NCBI GenBank assembly: GCA_029260655.1
Contig: JAJDCU010000043.1
Location: forward strand, 1 to 64,000
Length of the DNA: 64,000 bases
From: Phycisphaeraceae bacterium
GTDB taxonomy: Bacteria; Planctomycetota; Phycisphaerae; Phycisphaerales; Phycisphaeraceae
Direction: 5' to 3'
The notes beneath the pieces are model-generated. The model was not told the origin of the DNA and ran no database searches. It worked only from the letters and a program-made list of their open reading frames with translations. Position numbers and translations under genes: made by a program. Positions 27,408-34,570 of this stretch are shown here, in pieces; the first letter of the stretch is position 1, and each line of letters starts with the position of its first letter.

Positions 27408-28439
27408 TTAAGCGCGGCTGCGCGGTCGGTTGATCATCACCGCGAGCCCAAGGCCCAGCACGCCGATTGCTGCCGGTTCGGGGATAACGGCCGGCGGCGG
27501 TGGGGATCCCAAGTTCCAAGTGTCCATGATGATGCTCAGGTCGTCGATCCCGACAAAGCCGTCACCGGAAGGGTCGTCCCCGTCGCCGGGCGTGACTTCC
27601 AGGCCCCAACGACTACTCAGTTCCTTTGGATCGGTGATCCCGACGAATCCGTCGCCATTAAGATCTCCCCACGGGTTGGGTGTGGCGAGGATCGGCCTGG
27701 GTAAGATGCCGGCGTTCCAATTGCTCAGCACGATGTTCAGGTCTTCGATCCCGATAAACTCACCGCTACAAGGCCAGATCAAGCACCACGGGTCCACGAC
27801 GGTCTGGTTCCAGTTGGCCAAGACGTAATTCAGGTCTTCGATCCCGACAAAGCCGTCTCGGTTCAAGTCGCCTTGAAGAGGCACAATAGACATCGTGTCT
27901 GCGGTGATCGGGTTATTCAGGAACTTGGCCTGCGGGGTTCCCAACTCGATGGCCCCGAAGGACCAGGTGCCAACCGCGTCGTCGGAAAGTGTGACACGCA
28001 TCGCCAGTTGTGTGCCTGAGCTGGAGAGCCCGGCGAAGTCGAACTGGTTTTGCGGCGTCCCCCAGGACCGGTCGATGCCGACCGTATCCGCCGGGAAGGT
28101 TTGCGTCCCGCCGACGTCGGTAGCGCCGTTGCCCTGGCCAACGTCCGGCAAGGCGTAGTAGGTATCAAACTCCAGACCGCCGAGGCCGATCTGTGCTGGA
28201 TCCGGCGCATTGAATCCAGCCCCCAACGCATCTTGATAGACCGACCCCTGCTCCAGCTCCAGGAACATCGCGGACGTGGTCCATTGACTTGTGGTCGTGA
28301 TGATCAGGTCGAAGGTGCGGAACCCGTTGAGGATGGGGTTGGCGCTGTTGTCGACCTCGACAAGATCGATGTTGATCGATGCCGTAGCGGTGGTGGTCAG
28401 AAGCCCCGCGATCACGACAGACCAAATGCGATTCAGCAT
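27408..28439 (-). CDS. PEP-CTERM protein with dockerin-like calcium-binding repeats
   Basis: 343 aa. Signal peptide (WSVVIAGLLTTTATASI), then a beta-rich domain to about residue 190, then four dockerin-like repeats (GDLNRDGFVGIEDLNYVLANWN, FIGIEDLNIVLSNWN, GDLNGDGFVGITD, GDPSGDGFVGIDDLSIIMDTWN) and the PEP-CTERM tail IPEPAAIGVLGLGLAVMINRPR. Each repeat offers a D-x-N-x-D-G-type Ca loop except the second, which lacks its loop residues. Likely exported and anchored by the exosortase route; the ligand is unknown. It is convergent with the QueD-like gene, with only 9 bases between the stops. Confidence 0.85.
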   Translation of the reverse strand: MLNRIWSVVIAGLLTTTATASINIDLVEVDNSANPILNGFRTFDLIITTTSQWTTSAMFLELEQGSVYQDALGAGFNAPDPAQIGLGGLEFDTYYALPDVGQGNGATDVGGTQTFPADTVGIDRSWGTPQNQFDFAGLSSSGTQLAMRVTLSDDAVGTWSFGAIELGTPQAKFLNNPITADTMSIVPLQGDLNRDGFVGIEDLNYVLANWNQTVVDPWCLIWPCSGEFIGIEDLNIVLSNWNAGILPRPILATPNPWGDLNGDGFVGITDPKELSSRWGLEVTPGDGDDPSGDGFVGIDDLSIIMDTWNLGSPPPPAVIPEPAAIGVLGLGLAVMINRPRSRA

Positions 28440-28602
28440 GATAAAGCCTCCCTGTTGCTATCCCCCACAGCCGATAGTTTATCTTCACCGGGGGTCGGGG
28501 ACAATCAAAAAACCGGAAGATCATACGATTCTTCAGCCTTTTCCTATGGCCCCGGATAGGTGTCGATCTTGACACGCCGGGCACAGCCTGGATGATCCAG
28601 CG

Positions 28603-30015
28603 ATGCTCGACCGCGTTTTCAGGCTCCGTGAAAATCAGACCACCGCGCGGACAGAAGTTGTCGCGGGGGTGACGACGTTTGTGACGATGGCGTACATCAT
28701 CTTCGTGCAGCCGGCGATGCTGTCCGGTGAGATGAGCGGTTCGCCGACGGGGATGGACGCCGGGGCGGTGATGACGGCGACGTGCCTGGCGTCGGCGCTG
28801 GCGACGCTGGTGATGGGGCTGTGGGCGCGGTACCCGATTGCGCTTGCGCCCGGGATGGGGGTGAATGCGTTTTTTATCTTTACGCTGCTGCCTGCGATCG
28901 CGGCGACGGGCCACGATCGGCCTTGGGCGGTGGGGCTGGGCGTGGTGCTGGTGTCGGGGTCGGTCTTCCTTGCGCTGACGCTGCTGGGGGTTCGTGAGAA
29001 GATCATGGACGCGATCAGTCCGAGCATGAAGCACGCGATCGCGGCGGGGATCGGTTTGTTCATCGCCTTCATCGGGCTCAAGAACGCCGGGCTCATCGTG
29101 GCCGACCCGGCGACGTTTGTGTCCATGAACGATGAACTGTTTTCGCCGGGCCTGTTGGTGTTCTTCACCGGTCTGATCGTGGCGGCGGCGCTTGGGGCCA
29201 GGCGTGTTCGGGGCTCGATCCTGATCGGTATCGCGGCGGCGACGTTGGTGGCGGTGGGTTTGAAGTACGGCCTGCCGTGGCTGCCTGAAAGCCTAAGCCC
29301 GTATCCGTCGGCGGACGGGGCCGACCCGTTGCCTGGGTTCGCCCTTGCGGAACGGGTTATCCAGACCCCGCCGGACGTCCGCCCGACCCTGATGCAGCTG
29401 GACGTCGCCGCGGTGTTCACCCGCCAGGTGCTGCCGTTCGTGGTGGTGTTTTTATTCATAGATATGTTCGACACGATCGGGACGCTGATCGGCGTGACGC
29501 AGCAGGCGGGTCTGATGAAGGACGGCAGGCTCCCGCGTGCCGGGCGTGCGCTTAGCGCGGATGCGGTCGGGACGGTGGTGGGTGCATGTCTTGGCACCTC
29601 GACGGTGACCAGCTACGTCGAGTCGGGCGCGGGTGTTCAGCAGGGCGGCCGGACGGGGCTGACCAGCGTGACGGTGGCGGGCTTGTTTCTCTTGGCGATG
29701 TTCTTCTGGCCGGTGATCGCGATGATCGGGTCCTACCCGCCGATCACTGCCGGGGCATTGGTCCTGGTCGGGGTGATGATGCTGCGGGGCGCGGCACGGA
29801 TCGACTGGGACGATCCGACCGAGGCGCTGCCGGCGTTCCTGATCGTCATCGGCATTCCGTTGACGTTTTCGATCGGGGACGGGATCGCGCTGGGTTTCAT
29901 GGCCTACCCGGTTGTGAAACTACTTAGCGGGCGCGGTCGATCGATCCATCCGGTGATGGCATTGCTGGCGGTCCTACTGTTTGCGTATTTCTACTTAGTC
30001 CGCTCGGGGCTGTGA
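28603..30015 (+). CDS. NCS2/AzgA-type purine permease
   Basis: 470 aa inner-membrane transporter with about 12-14 helices. Family marks: TARTEVVAGVTTFVTMAYIIFV at the N-terminus, ALAPGMGVNAFF in helix 3, FIDMFDTIGTLIGV and GTSTVTSYVESGAGVQQGGRTGLTS, which together point to the AzgA branch (adenine, guanine, hypoxanthine with proton). Length is typical. Monocistronic. I did not recognise a purine riboswitch in the 160-bp leader. The substrate is inferred from the family. Confidence 0.92.
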   Translation: MLDRVFRLRENQTTARTEVVAGVTTFVTMAYIIFVQPAMLSGEMSGSPTGMDAGAVMTATCLASALATLVMGLWARYPIALAPGMGVNAFFIFTLLPAIAATGHDRPWAVGLGVVLVSGSVFLALTLLGVREKIMDAISPSMKHAIAAGIGLFIAFIGLKNAGLIVADPATFVSMNDELFSPGLLVFFTGLIVAAALGARRVRGSILIGIAAATLVAVGLKYGLPWLPESLSPYPSADGADPLPGFALAERVIQTPPDVRPTLMQLDVAAVFTRQVLPFVVVFLFIDMFDTIGTLIGVTQQAGLMKDGRLPRAGRALSADAVGTVVGACLGTSTVTSYVESGAGVQQGGRTGLTSVTVAGLFLLAMFFWPVIAMIGSYPPITAGALVLVGVMMLRGAARIDWDDPTEALPAFLIVIGIPLTFSIGDGIALGFMAYPVVKLLSGRGRSIHPVMALLAVLLFAYFYLVRSGL

Positions 30016-30108
30016 GTTGTTTGTCAAAGCCAACCGCGGATTCGGTTCGAGGTCAACGGCGGATGAAGTGAACCCGTTGTGGAGTTGTTCCGGTTCAACC
30101 GTAGCGGG

Positions 30109-30165
30109 AAATGTTTAGCTGTCGCGGCGGCGCGTTCCGGGCGTAGCCGTGATGGCTAAACATTT
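30109..30165. repeat. 57-bp REP-like palindrome
   Basis: AAATGTTTAGC at the left and GCTAAACATTT at the right are perfectly complementary; counting 20-base arms there are three mismatches. The GTTTAGC core is shared with the palindrome at 16598-16672. Confidence 0.6.
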
Positions 30166-30233
30166 TGGCACATCGCAACGAGGAGAGAAAAACTGCGCTA
30201 TGAAAAAGCACAGATCATTAAACCGGTTTGATA

Positions 30234-30276
30234 TAAAAATAAGGCCCGGCAAGAACCGAAGTCCAAGCCGAGCCTT
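30234..30276 (-). terminator. possible minus-strand terminator after the NrfD operon
   Basis: On the minus strand AAGGCTCGGC and GCCGGGCCTT pair over 10 bases with one mismatch, followed by ATTTTTAT. It lies 600 bases beyond the NrfD stop, so assignment to that operon is uncertain. Confidence 0.4.
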
Positions 30277-30447
30277 TCCGGGGGCGATTTAATTGGCTCG
30301 CATAGCGGGCCAGCCGGGTTTCAGGCAACGCCTAATTAAGTCGTTGCCGGTCCCAACACCGGTCATAATACCAAACTCCGGCGCGGGGTCAAGTCCCGAT
30401 TGAGCGAGTGTGGGATATCGCTTTCTGCCTGCCGTCAAAAGGATTAT

Positions 30448-30501
30448 ATGTCTTATGATGATTTGACTGTTTCATTTACGCTGATCGAAGTTGTTATATA
30501 A
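30448..30501 (+). pseudogene. 17-codon prepilin-like micro-ORF, probable remnant
   Basis: ATG 30448, with AAAGGA a few bases upstream, encodes MSYDDLTVSFTLIEVVI and then stops. SFTLIEVVI is the prepilin cleavage/methylation motif. No continuation of a pilin gene follows in any frame I checked by eye. It is most simply a gene remnant, though a chance match cannot be excluded. Confidence 0.4.
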
Positions 30502-30882
30502 ATATAGGTGATTGTATATAAATGAATTACGATCGCAATTGGGGTTGGCGGCGTCCTTGGCTACGGACTCATTCGAGGCAATTCCAAGGCGTATAGACCG
30601 GCCCTGGGCATAAAAAATGTTTTTTGGGGGGGGGAGACGACGTTTTGGCCCGCTCTTGTCGAAAAAAGGCTTTTTAATTGCCCCTGTCAGCGCCATGGGC
30701 CCTGAGATGGGTGGACGCGAACTTGGGCCAGACACGAAGCGAGCGAGTGAGTTAGATCAGTGGGTGCAAAAGTCCGTGGTCTTGGGCGATATCCCGCGAT
30801 GGGGGGCGGGTTTGCTGGGCGTAACCCTTGGCTAGCCAGCTCATGGCGGCGATGGCGTTTTGCGTGCGCTTGCCAAAACAGA

Positions 30883-32157
30883 TCAGGGCATTTCGGCTTG
30901 TCGGTAGGCGTTGAGTGATTCCCGTCCGGTGAAGATGGGGATCCCGATCTTCAGCGCGATGGTGAAGACCATCAGCCCAAGGGCCCAGATGCCCGCGGTG
31001 ATGCGCCACTCGGTGAGGCTCGGGGCGTACTCAACGATCTCGTGAAGCGTCGAGGGGATAAACGCGGGGATGATCAGCCCCATGCCCTTTTCGATCCACA
31101 GGCCGACGAACGCGAAGACGCAGGCCGTGGCGAGTATGCTCGGTTTGTTGTAGATCTTCGGCGACAGCAGCAGTATCGCGGCGATGACGGTCAGCACGAC
31201 CGAGGTCCATATCCAAGGCACCAGCCCGTAGTGGCCGTGCAGCCCGAAGTAGAGGTACTGGGCGCTGGCGGTGTGGCTGCCGCCTGCGTAGAACTCGGTG
31301 AAGACCTCGGACGCGACCATCAGCAGGCTGACGAGGATCGTGACGCGCATGATGTTGACGAGCGTGCGGACGGGCCTGTCCCCGAATTGGACGCCGCTGA
31401 AGCGTCTGAGCGCCAGAAGTGTGAGGACGATGAACGCGGGCCCGGCGACGAACGCGGTGGCGAGGAACCTCGGGGCCATCATCGCGGTGTTCCAGAAGGG
31501 GCGGCTGGGCAGCCCGCAGTAGAGGAACGCGGTGACCACGTGGACCGAGACCGCCCAGGCGATCGACAGGTAGACGAACGGCAGGTACCAGCGCCGCGCC
31601 GGGCGCTGCCCACGGAACCGCATGTACAGCAGATAACCTGTGATGTGCAGGTTCAGCAGCAGGTAGCCGTTGAGCACGAGCACATCCCAGGTGAGTATGG
31701 ACATCGGCCAGTTGAACCGGCCGATCCCGGGGATCATGTGCCAGAACCGGTCGGGCCGACCCAGGTCCACGGTGACGAACGCCAGGCACATCGTGATCGC
31801 CGCGATGGCGAGCATCTCCCCGACGATCACCAGGTCGTGCATCGCATCGTCGCGGTAGAGGTACGCCGGGATGACCATCATCACCGCCCCGGCGGCGACG
31901 CCGACCATGAACGTGAAGTTGGCGATGTACAGCCCCCAGGAGACGTGGTCGGTCATGTTCGTCATGACCATGCCGTCGCGGACCTGGGTCGCCCAGGCGT
32001 GGACCCCGACCAGGCAGACGGCGGTCAGCAGGATCATCCAGCCGTAGAACATCGGCGACCCGTCGGTCGCCAGGCGCAGCGAGCGGGCGATGAACCTGGG
32101 GTACGTAAGCAGGTGCCTGGGTGCCTGGGCGGTCGCGATGGCGGCGTCCGAACTCAT
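30883..32157 (-). CDS. NrfD/DsrP-type quinone-interacting membrane subunit
   Basis: 424 aa with about ten membrane helices. It belongs to the NrfD/PsrC/DsrP group, which exchanges electrons between the quinone pool and a periplasmic FeS/cytochrome partner and has no haem itself. Features include WGLYIANFTFMVGVAAGAVMM in an early helix, LGRPDRFWHMIPGIGRFNWPMSILTWDV, and the C-terminal WIEKGMGLIIPAFIPSTLHEI. Last gene of a four-gene operon; its ATG overlaps the cupin stop codon (ATGA). With the ferredoxin and tetrahaem cytochrome upstream it forms a likely quinol dehydrogenase module serving the divergent Nap system. That link is inferred. Confidence 0.88.
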   Translation of the reverse strand: MSSDAAIATAQAPRHLLTYPRFIARSLRLATDGSPMFYGWMILLTAVCLVGVHAWATQVRDGMVMTNMTDHVSWGLYIANFTFMVGVAAGAVMMVIPAYLYRDDAMHDLVIVGEMLAIAAITMCLAFVTVDLGRPDRFWHMIPGIGRFNWPMSILTWDVLVLNGYLLLNLHITGYLLYMRFRGQRPARRWYLPFVYLSIAWAVSVHVVTAFLYCGLPSRPFWNTAMMAPRFLATAFVAGPAFIVLTLLALRRFSGVQFGDRPVRTLVNIMRVTILVSLLMVASEVFTEFYAGGSHTASAQYLYFGLHGHYGLVPWIWTSVVLTVIAAILLLSPKIYNKPSILATACVFAFVGLWIEKGMGLIIPAFIPSTLHEIVEYAPSLTEWRITAGIWALGLMVFTIALKIGIPIFTGRESLNAYRQAEMP

Positions 32158-32498
32158 TTGTTGTGTTCCTTTACCATCGTCAGGAGGAATCGCGTCGGCT
32201 CGACCGCATCCAGGTCGTGGGGCTTATCCGCCGGCATCACCAGCCAGTCGTTGCCGGCGAGCCTGCGTGTCTCACCATCCACCCCAAAGCTAAGCTCGCC
32301 GTCGAGTACCTGAACCACCGCGACAAACGGCGCACGGTGCTCGCTCATCGACTGGCCCTTGTCCATCGCGAAAACGATCTGACGGAGCGTGCCGTTATCG
32401 ACCAGCGGCTTGCTGACGGTCGCGCCTTCCACGATCGGAGCCAGCTCCAAGAGGTTGGCGTGGGCGGTTTGTTCGGCGTTGTGCAGGGCTTTCGCCAT
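32154..32498 (-). CDS. small cupin-fold protein
   Basis: 114 aa, single-domain cupin. Motif 1 appears as SEHRAPFVAVVQVLDGELSFGVDGE and motif 2 as LVMPADKPHDLDA; only some of the usual metal-binding His are present (SEHRA, KPHDL). It is cytoplasmic, with no signal. It sits between the ferredoxin and NrfD genes, 5 bases after the former and overlapping the latter, so it is tightly tied to the complex. It might be a sensor, assembly factor or ligand-binding protein. A cupin inside an NrfD operon is unusual. Confidence 0.75.
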   Translation of the reverse strand: MAKALHNAEQTAHANLLELAPIVEGATVSKPLVDNGTLRQIVFAMDKGQSMSEHRAPFVAVVQVLDGELSFGVDGETRRLAGNDWLVMPADKPHDLDAVEPTRFLLTMVKEHNK

Positions 32499-32503
32499 GT
32501 TGA

Positions 32504-33445
32504 TTACTTATCAAAGAAGTAGAAGAACTGCGGCTTGGTGCCCAGCTCTTCCTTGAGGACGAAGACCCGCTTGTTTTGCAGCACCCAGCGGATCTCCGAG
32601 TCCGGGTCGAGGATGTTGCCGAACACGCGCGACCCGGTCGGGCAGGCCTCCAGGCAGGCGGGCATGCGGCCTTCGCGTGTGCGGTGCAGGCAGAAGGTGC
32701 ACTTTTCCATCACCCCCTGAGGCCGGATGCGGTTGCTGAGGTACCCCTGCTCGGGGTTGATCTCCTCGGCGGGGATCTGCGGCTTGGTCCAGTTGAACCG
32801 CCGGGCGTGATACGGGCACGCCGCTTCGCAGTACCGACAGCCGATGCACCAGTTGTAGTCAACCACCACGATCCCGTCGTCTTCCTTCCAGGTCGCCTCG
32901 ACCGGGCAGACGCTGACGCAAGGCGGGGCGTCGCACTGCTGACACTGCACCGGCATGTAGAACTTGTCGTCCTGTGGGACCGGGTGGTCGTAGTCGGCGG
33001 TGCCCTTTTCCATGTCCATGCTGCCCTTGCTCATCTCCAGTACGCGGATGTATGAGTTGTGGCTGGGCCGGTCGTGGTTGTTTTCCTTGTGGCAGGCCTC
33101 GGCGCACTTCCGGCAGCCGATGCAGATCGACAGGTTCAGCGCGTAGGCAAACTTGACCCCGGGCGTGGGTTTGGGGTCGCTGATGCGGACTTCTTCGGCG
33201 CCGTATTTTTCCCTGGCGTCTTCTTCCAGCCGTGCGATGACCGCGTCCATCTCACCGGGGCCCAGCTCCTTGTAGTGCTTTTGCAGCATCTCATCCATGG
33301 AGGTGTTCTGCCCGGCCCATTCGGCGATAGGGGAGAGCGCCTTGGCGAACGCAGCGATACCCAGCGTCGCGCCCGCAGCCTTGATCGCGGTACGGCGGGT
33401 CATGTTGTTCAGCACCGGCAGGGCGGTGTGCTTGCCTTCACTCAT
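32504..33445 (-). CDS. Tat-exported 4Fe-4S ferredoxin subunit (DsrO/NrfC-like)
   Basis: 313 aa. A Tat-type signal (MTRRTAIKAAGATLGIAAF) is followed by several cluster-binding groups: CIGCRKCAEACH, CQQCDAPPCVSVCP, CIGCRYCEAACP and the CTFCLHR...CLEACP group, as in four-cluster DsrO/NrfC/PsrB proteins. It transfers electrons in the periplasm between the NrfD subunit and cytochromes. In the first group the final Pro of the usual CxxCxxCxxxCP is His (EACHKEN). The start overlaps the end of the tetrahaem gene by 8 bases. Confidence 0.9.
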   Translation of the reverse strand: MSEGKHTALPVLNNMTRRTAIKAAGATLGIAAFAKALSPIAEWAGQNTSMDEMLQKHYKELGPGEMDAVIARLEEDAREKYGAEEVRISDPKPTPGVKFAYALNLSICIGCRKCAEACHKENNHDRPSHNSYIRVLEMSKGSMDMEKGTADYDHPVPQDDKFYMPVQCQQCDAPPCVSVCPVEATWKEDDGIVVVDYNWCIGCRYCEAACPYHARRFNWTKPQIPAEEINPEQGYLSNRIRPQGVMEKCTFCLHRTREGRMPACLEACPTGSRVFGNILDPDSEIRWVLQNKRVFVLKEELGTKPQFFYFFDK

Positions 33446-34109
33446 GGGCGTTCTCGCTGGGCCCTGTTCTAAGGAAGCGGTCGTTCGGCGGTAGCACGGG
33501 CATCATCTTCGGGTATTGCGGGGCGTGGGGGTCGTGGCAATCGGTGCAGGTGTTGCGTTGCCTGGGGCCCCGCGTCAGGTCCCAGTACCCGGTCATCCCG
33601 CCGTGGGCGCCGTGTTGGTAGTCCTTGAATTGCGGGCCGTGGCACTGGGCACACAGCGTCATCACCTGCTCAAACGCGAGCGGCCGCCCGTCGGCTAACC
33701 TCAATTGGCCGTAGTCCTGCGCGTGGTGACAGGTCAGGCAGGTCGACGTGCCGTGGTTCGTGGTCAGCCCCTGGTGAAAGGATTTCAGTTGATCCCCGTC
33801 GGTTAGCCGCGGGTTTGGCGGCTTGGTTGCGTGACAGGTGGTGCAGTTGGCGAAGATCGGCTGGCCCATCTCGTCGACCTCGCCGGTGTCAATCGCGGGG
33901 GGGGCGTCGGGTTGGTGGATCGTTGTGGAAAACAGTTTCGCAGACGGGGCCGGTGGAGAACTCACGGGGTCGGCTTTGGGTGAATCCAGCGCCTGGGCCG
34001 TGAGCAAAGCCGCCGCACAGGCTAAGAGAGTAACCCCCAGGAACCAGCTTAAACGTGTGAATTGTGCTTTCTTTTCAGGCAATCGGAACACTCCGATCAG
34101 ATCCCGCAA
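33438..34109 (-). CDS. membrane-anchored tetrahaem cytochrome c
   Basis: About 223 aa, probably starting at TTG 34109; GTG 34091 is an alternative. An N-terminal helix (LSWFLGVTLLACAAALLTAQAL) anchors or exports it. Four CXXCH motifs: CTTCH, CLTCH, CAQCH and CTDCHDPHAP, the last of doubled-CXXCH style. It fits the DsrJ/NrfB-like electron carrier of an NrfD complex. First gene of the minus-strand operon, divergent from napD, with a strong palindrome between them. Confidence 0.85.
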   Translation of the reverse strand: MRDLIGVFRLPEKKAQFTRLSWFLGVTLLACAAALLTAQALDSPKADPVSSPPAPSAKLFSTTIHQPDAPPAIDTGEVDEMGQPIFANCTTCHATKPPNPRLTDGDQLKSFHQGLTTNHGTSTCLTCHHAQDYGQLRLADGRPLAFEQVMTLCAQCHGPQFKDYQHGAHGGMTGYWDLTRGPRQRNTCTDCHDPHAPQYPKMMPVLPPNDRFLRTGPSENAHE

Positions 34110-34172
34110 AGCCCGTCGCGCGCCGCGCCGGTTCGTCTTGATCGAAGAATCTAATAGCCCGGGGCATAAAGA

Positions 34173-34200
34173 TCAAGAATTAACGACCTTTAATTCTTGA
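34173..34200. promoter_or_regulatory. 28-bp perfect palindrome in the nap divergent promoter
   Basis: TCAAGAATTAA, a 6-base spacer, then TTAATTCTTGA: 11-bp perfect half-sites. It lies 63 bases before the tetrahaem start and 68 bases before napD, nearly midway. AT-rich, dyad-symmetric and placed between divergent operons, it fits an operator for a dimeric regulator. It does not match FNR (TTGAT-N4-ATCAA) or a typical NarL arrangement. A terminator role is unlikely because no T-run follows. Confidence 0.7.
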
Positions 34201-34268
34201 AGATCAGACCAAGCCCTGTTAACTTCTCCGGCGCCGGTCTTACCCGGCTACAGCCCCGGAGCCCCGCC

Positions 34269-34568
34269 ATGCCCATCAGTGGACTGGTTGTCACTCTCAA
34301 ACCCGACACCGCCCGGCGCGCCGTTGAGCAGATACGCCATCGACCGGAGATCCAACTCGGCGAACGCCAGGGGCAGCGACTGCCCGTGGTGGTGGATACC
34401 CCCGACCCCGAGGCGGACAAGGCCTGTTGGCGGTGGCTTAACGCATTGGAAGGCGTACACCACGTGGACGTCGCCTTCGTTCATTTCGAAGAGGCCGACG
34501 CTCCCTCAGCCTTTTGTAGTGCTATCACGGATCAACCGCTCACCCAGCCGACGATCGGAGAGACTTAA
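34269..34568 (+). CDS. napD: NapD, chaperone for periplasmic nitrate reductase
   Basis: 99 aa from ATG 34269 (MPISGLVVTL). NapD is a small cytoplasmic ferredoxin-fold protein that binds the Tat signal of NapA and holds it until the cofactor is inserted. The opening strand ISGLVVTL, and the DTPDPEADKACWRWLNALEGVHHVDVAFVHFEE part ending in an acidic strand, match the family in order and length. The gene ends 2 bases before napA. The ORF-track start would lie within the palindrome. Confidence 0.88.
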   Translation: MPISGLVVTLKPDTARRAVEQIRHRPEIQLGERQGQRLPVVVDTPDPEADKACWRWLNALEGVHHVDVAFVHFEEADAPSAFCSAITDQPLTQPTIGET

Positions 34569-34570
34569 GC

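Larger units (their letters stand above)
30016..30882. other. 870-bp non-coding region with palindromes and an AT-rich patch
   Basis: Contains a REP-like palindrome (30109), a hairpin with minus-strand T-run (30241), a prepilin-like micro-ORF (30448) inside a patch of clearly lower GC (about 30440-30540), and a run of nine G at about 30627. Listed ORFs here (30472-30735 minus, 30617-30835 plus) have no family and odd composition. It separates the purine permease from the nitrate locus and looks like decayed or inserted sequence. Confidence 0.6.

Noticed and set aside
30472-30835. ORFs 30472-30735 (minus) and 30617-30835 (plus)
   Set aside because: No recognisable family or ribosome site, they overlap each other, and they include a G-run and AT-rich patch typical of non-coding DNA.
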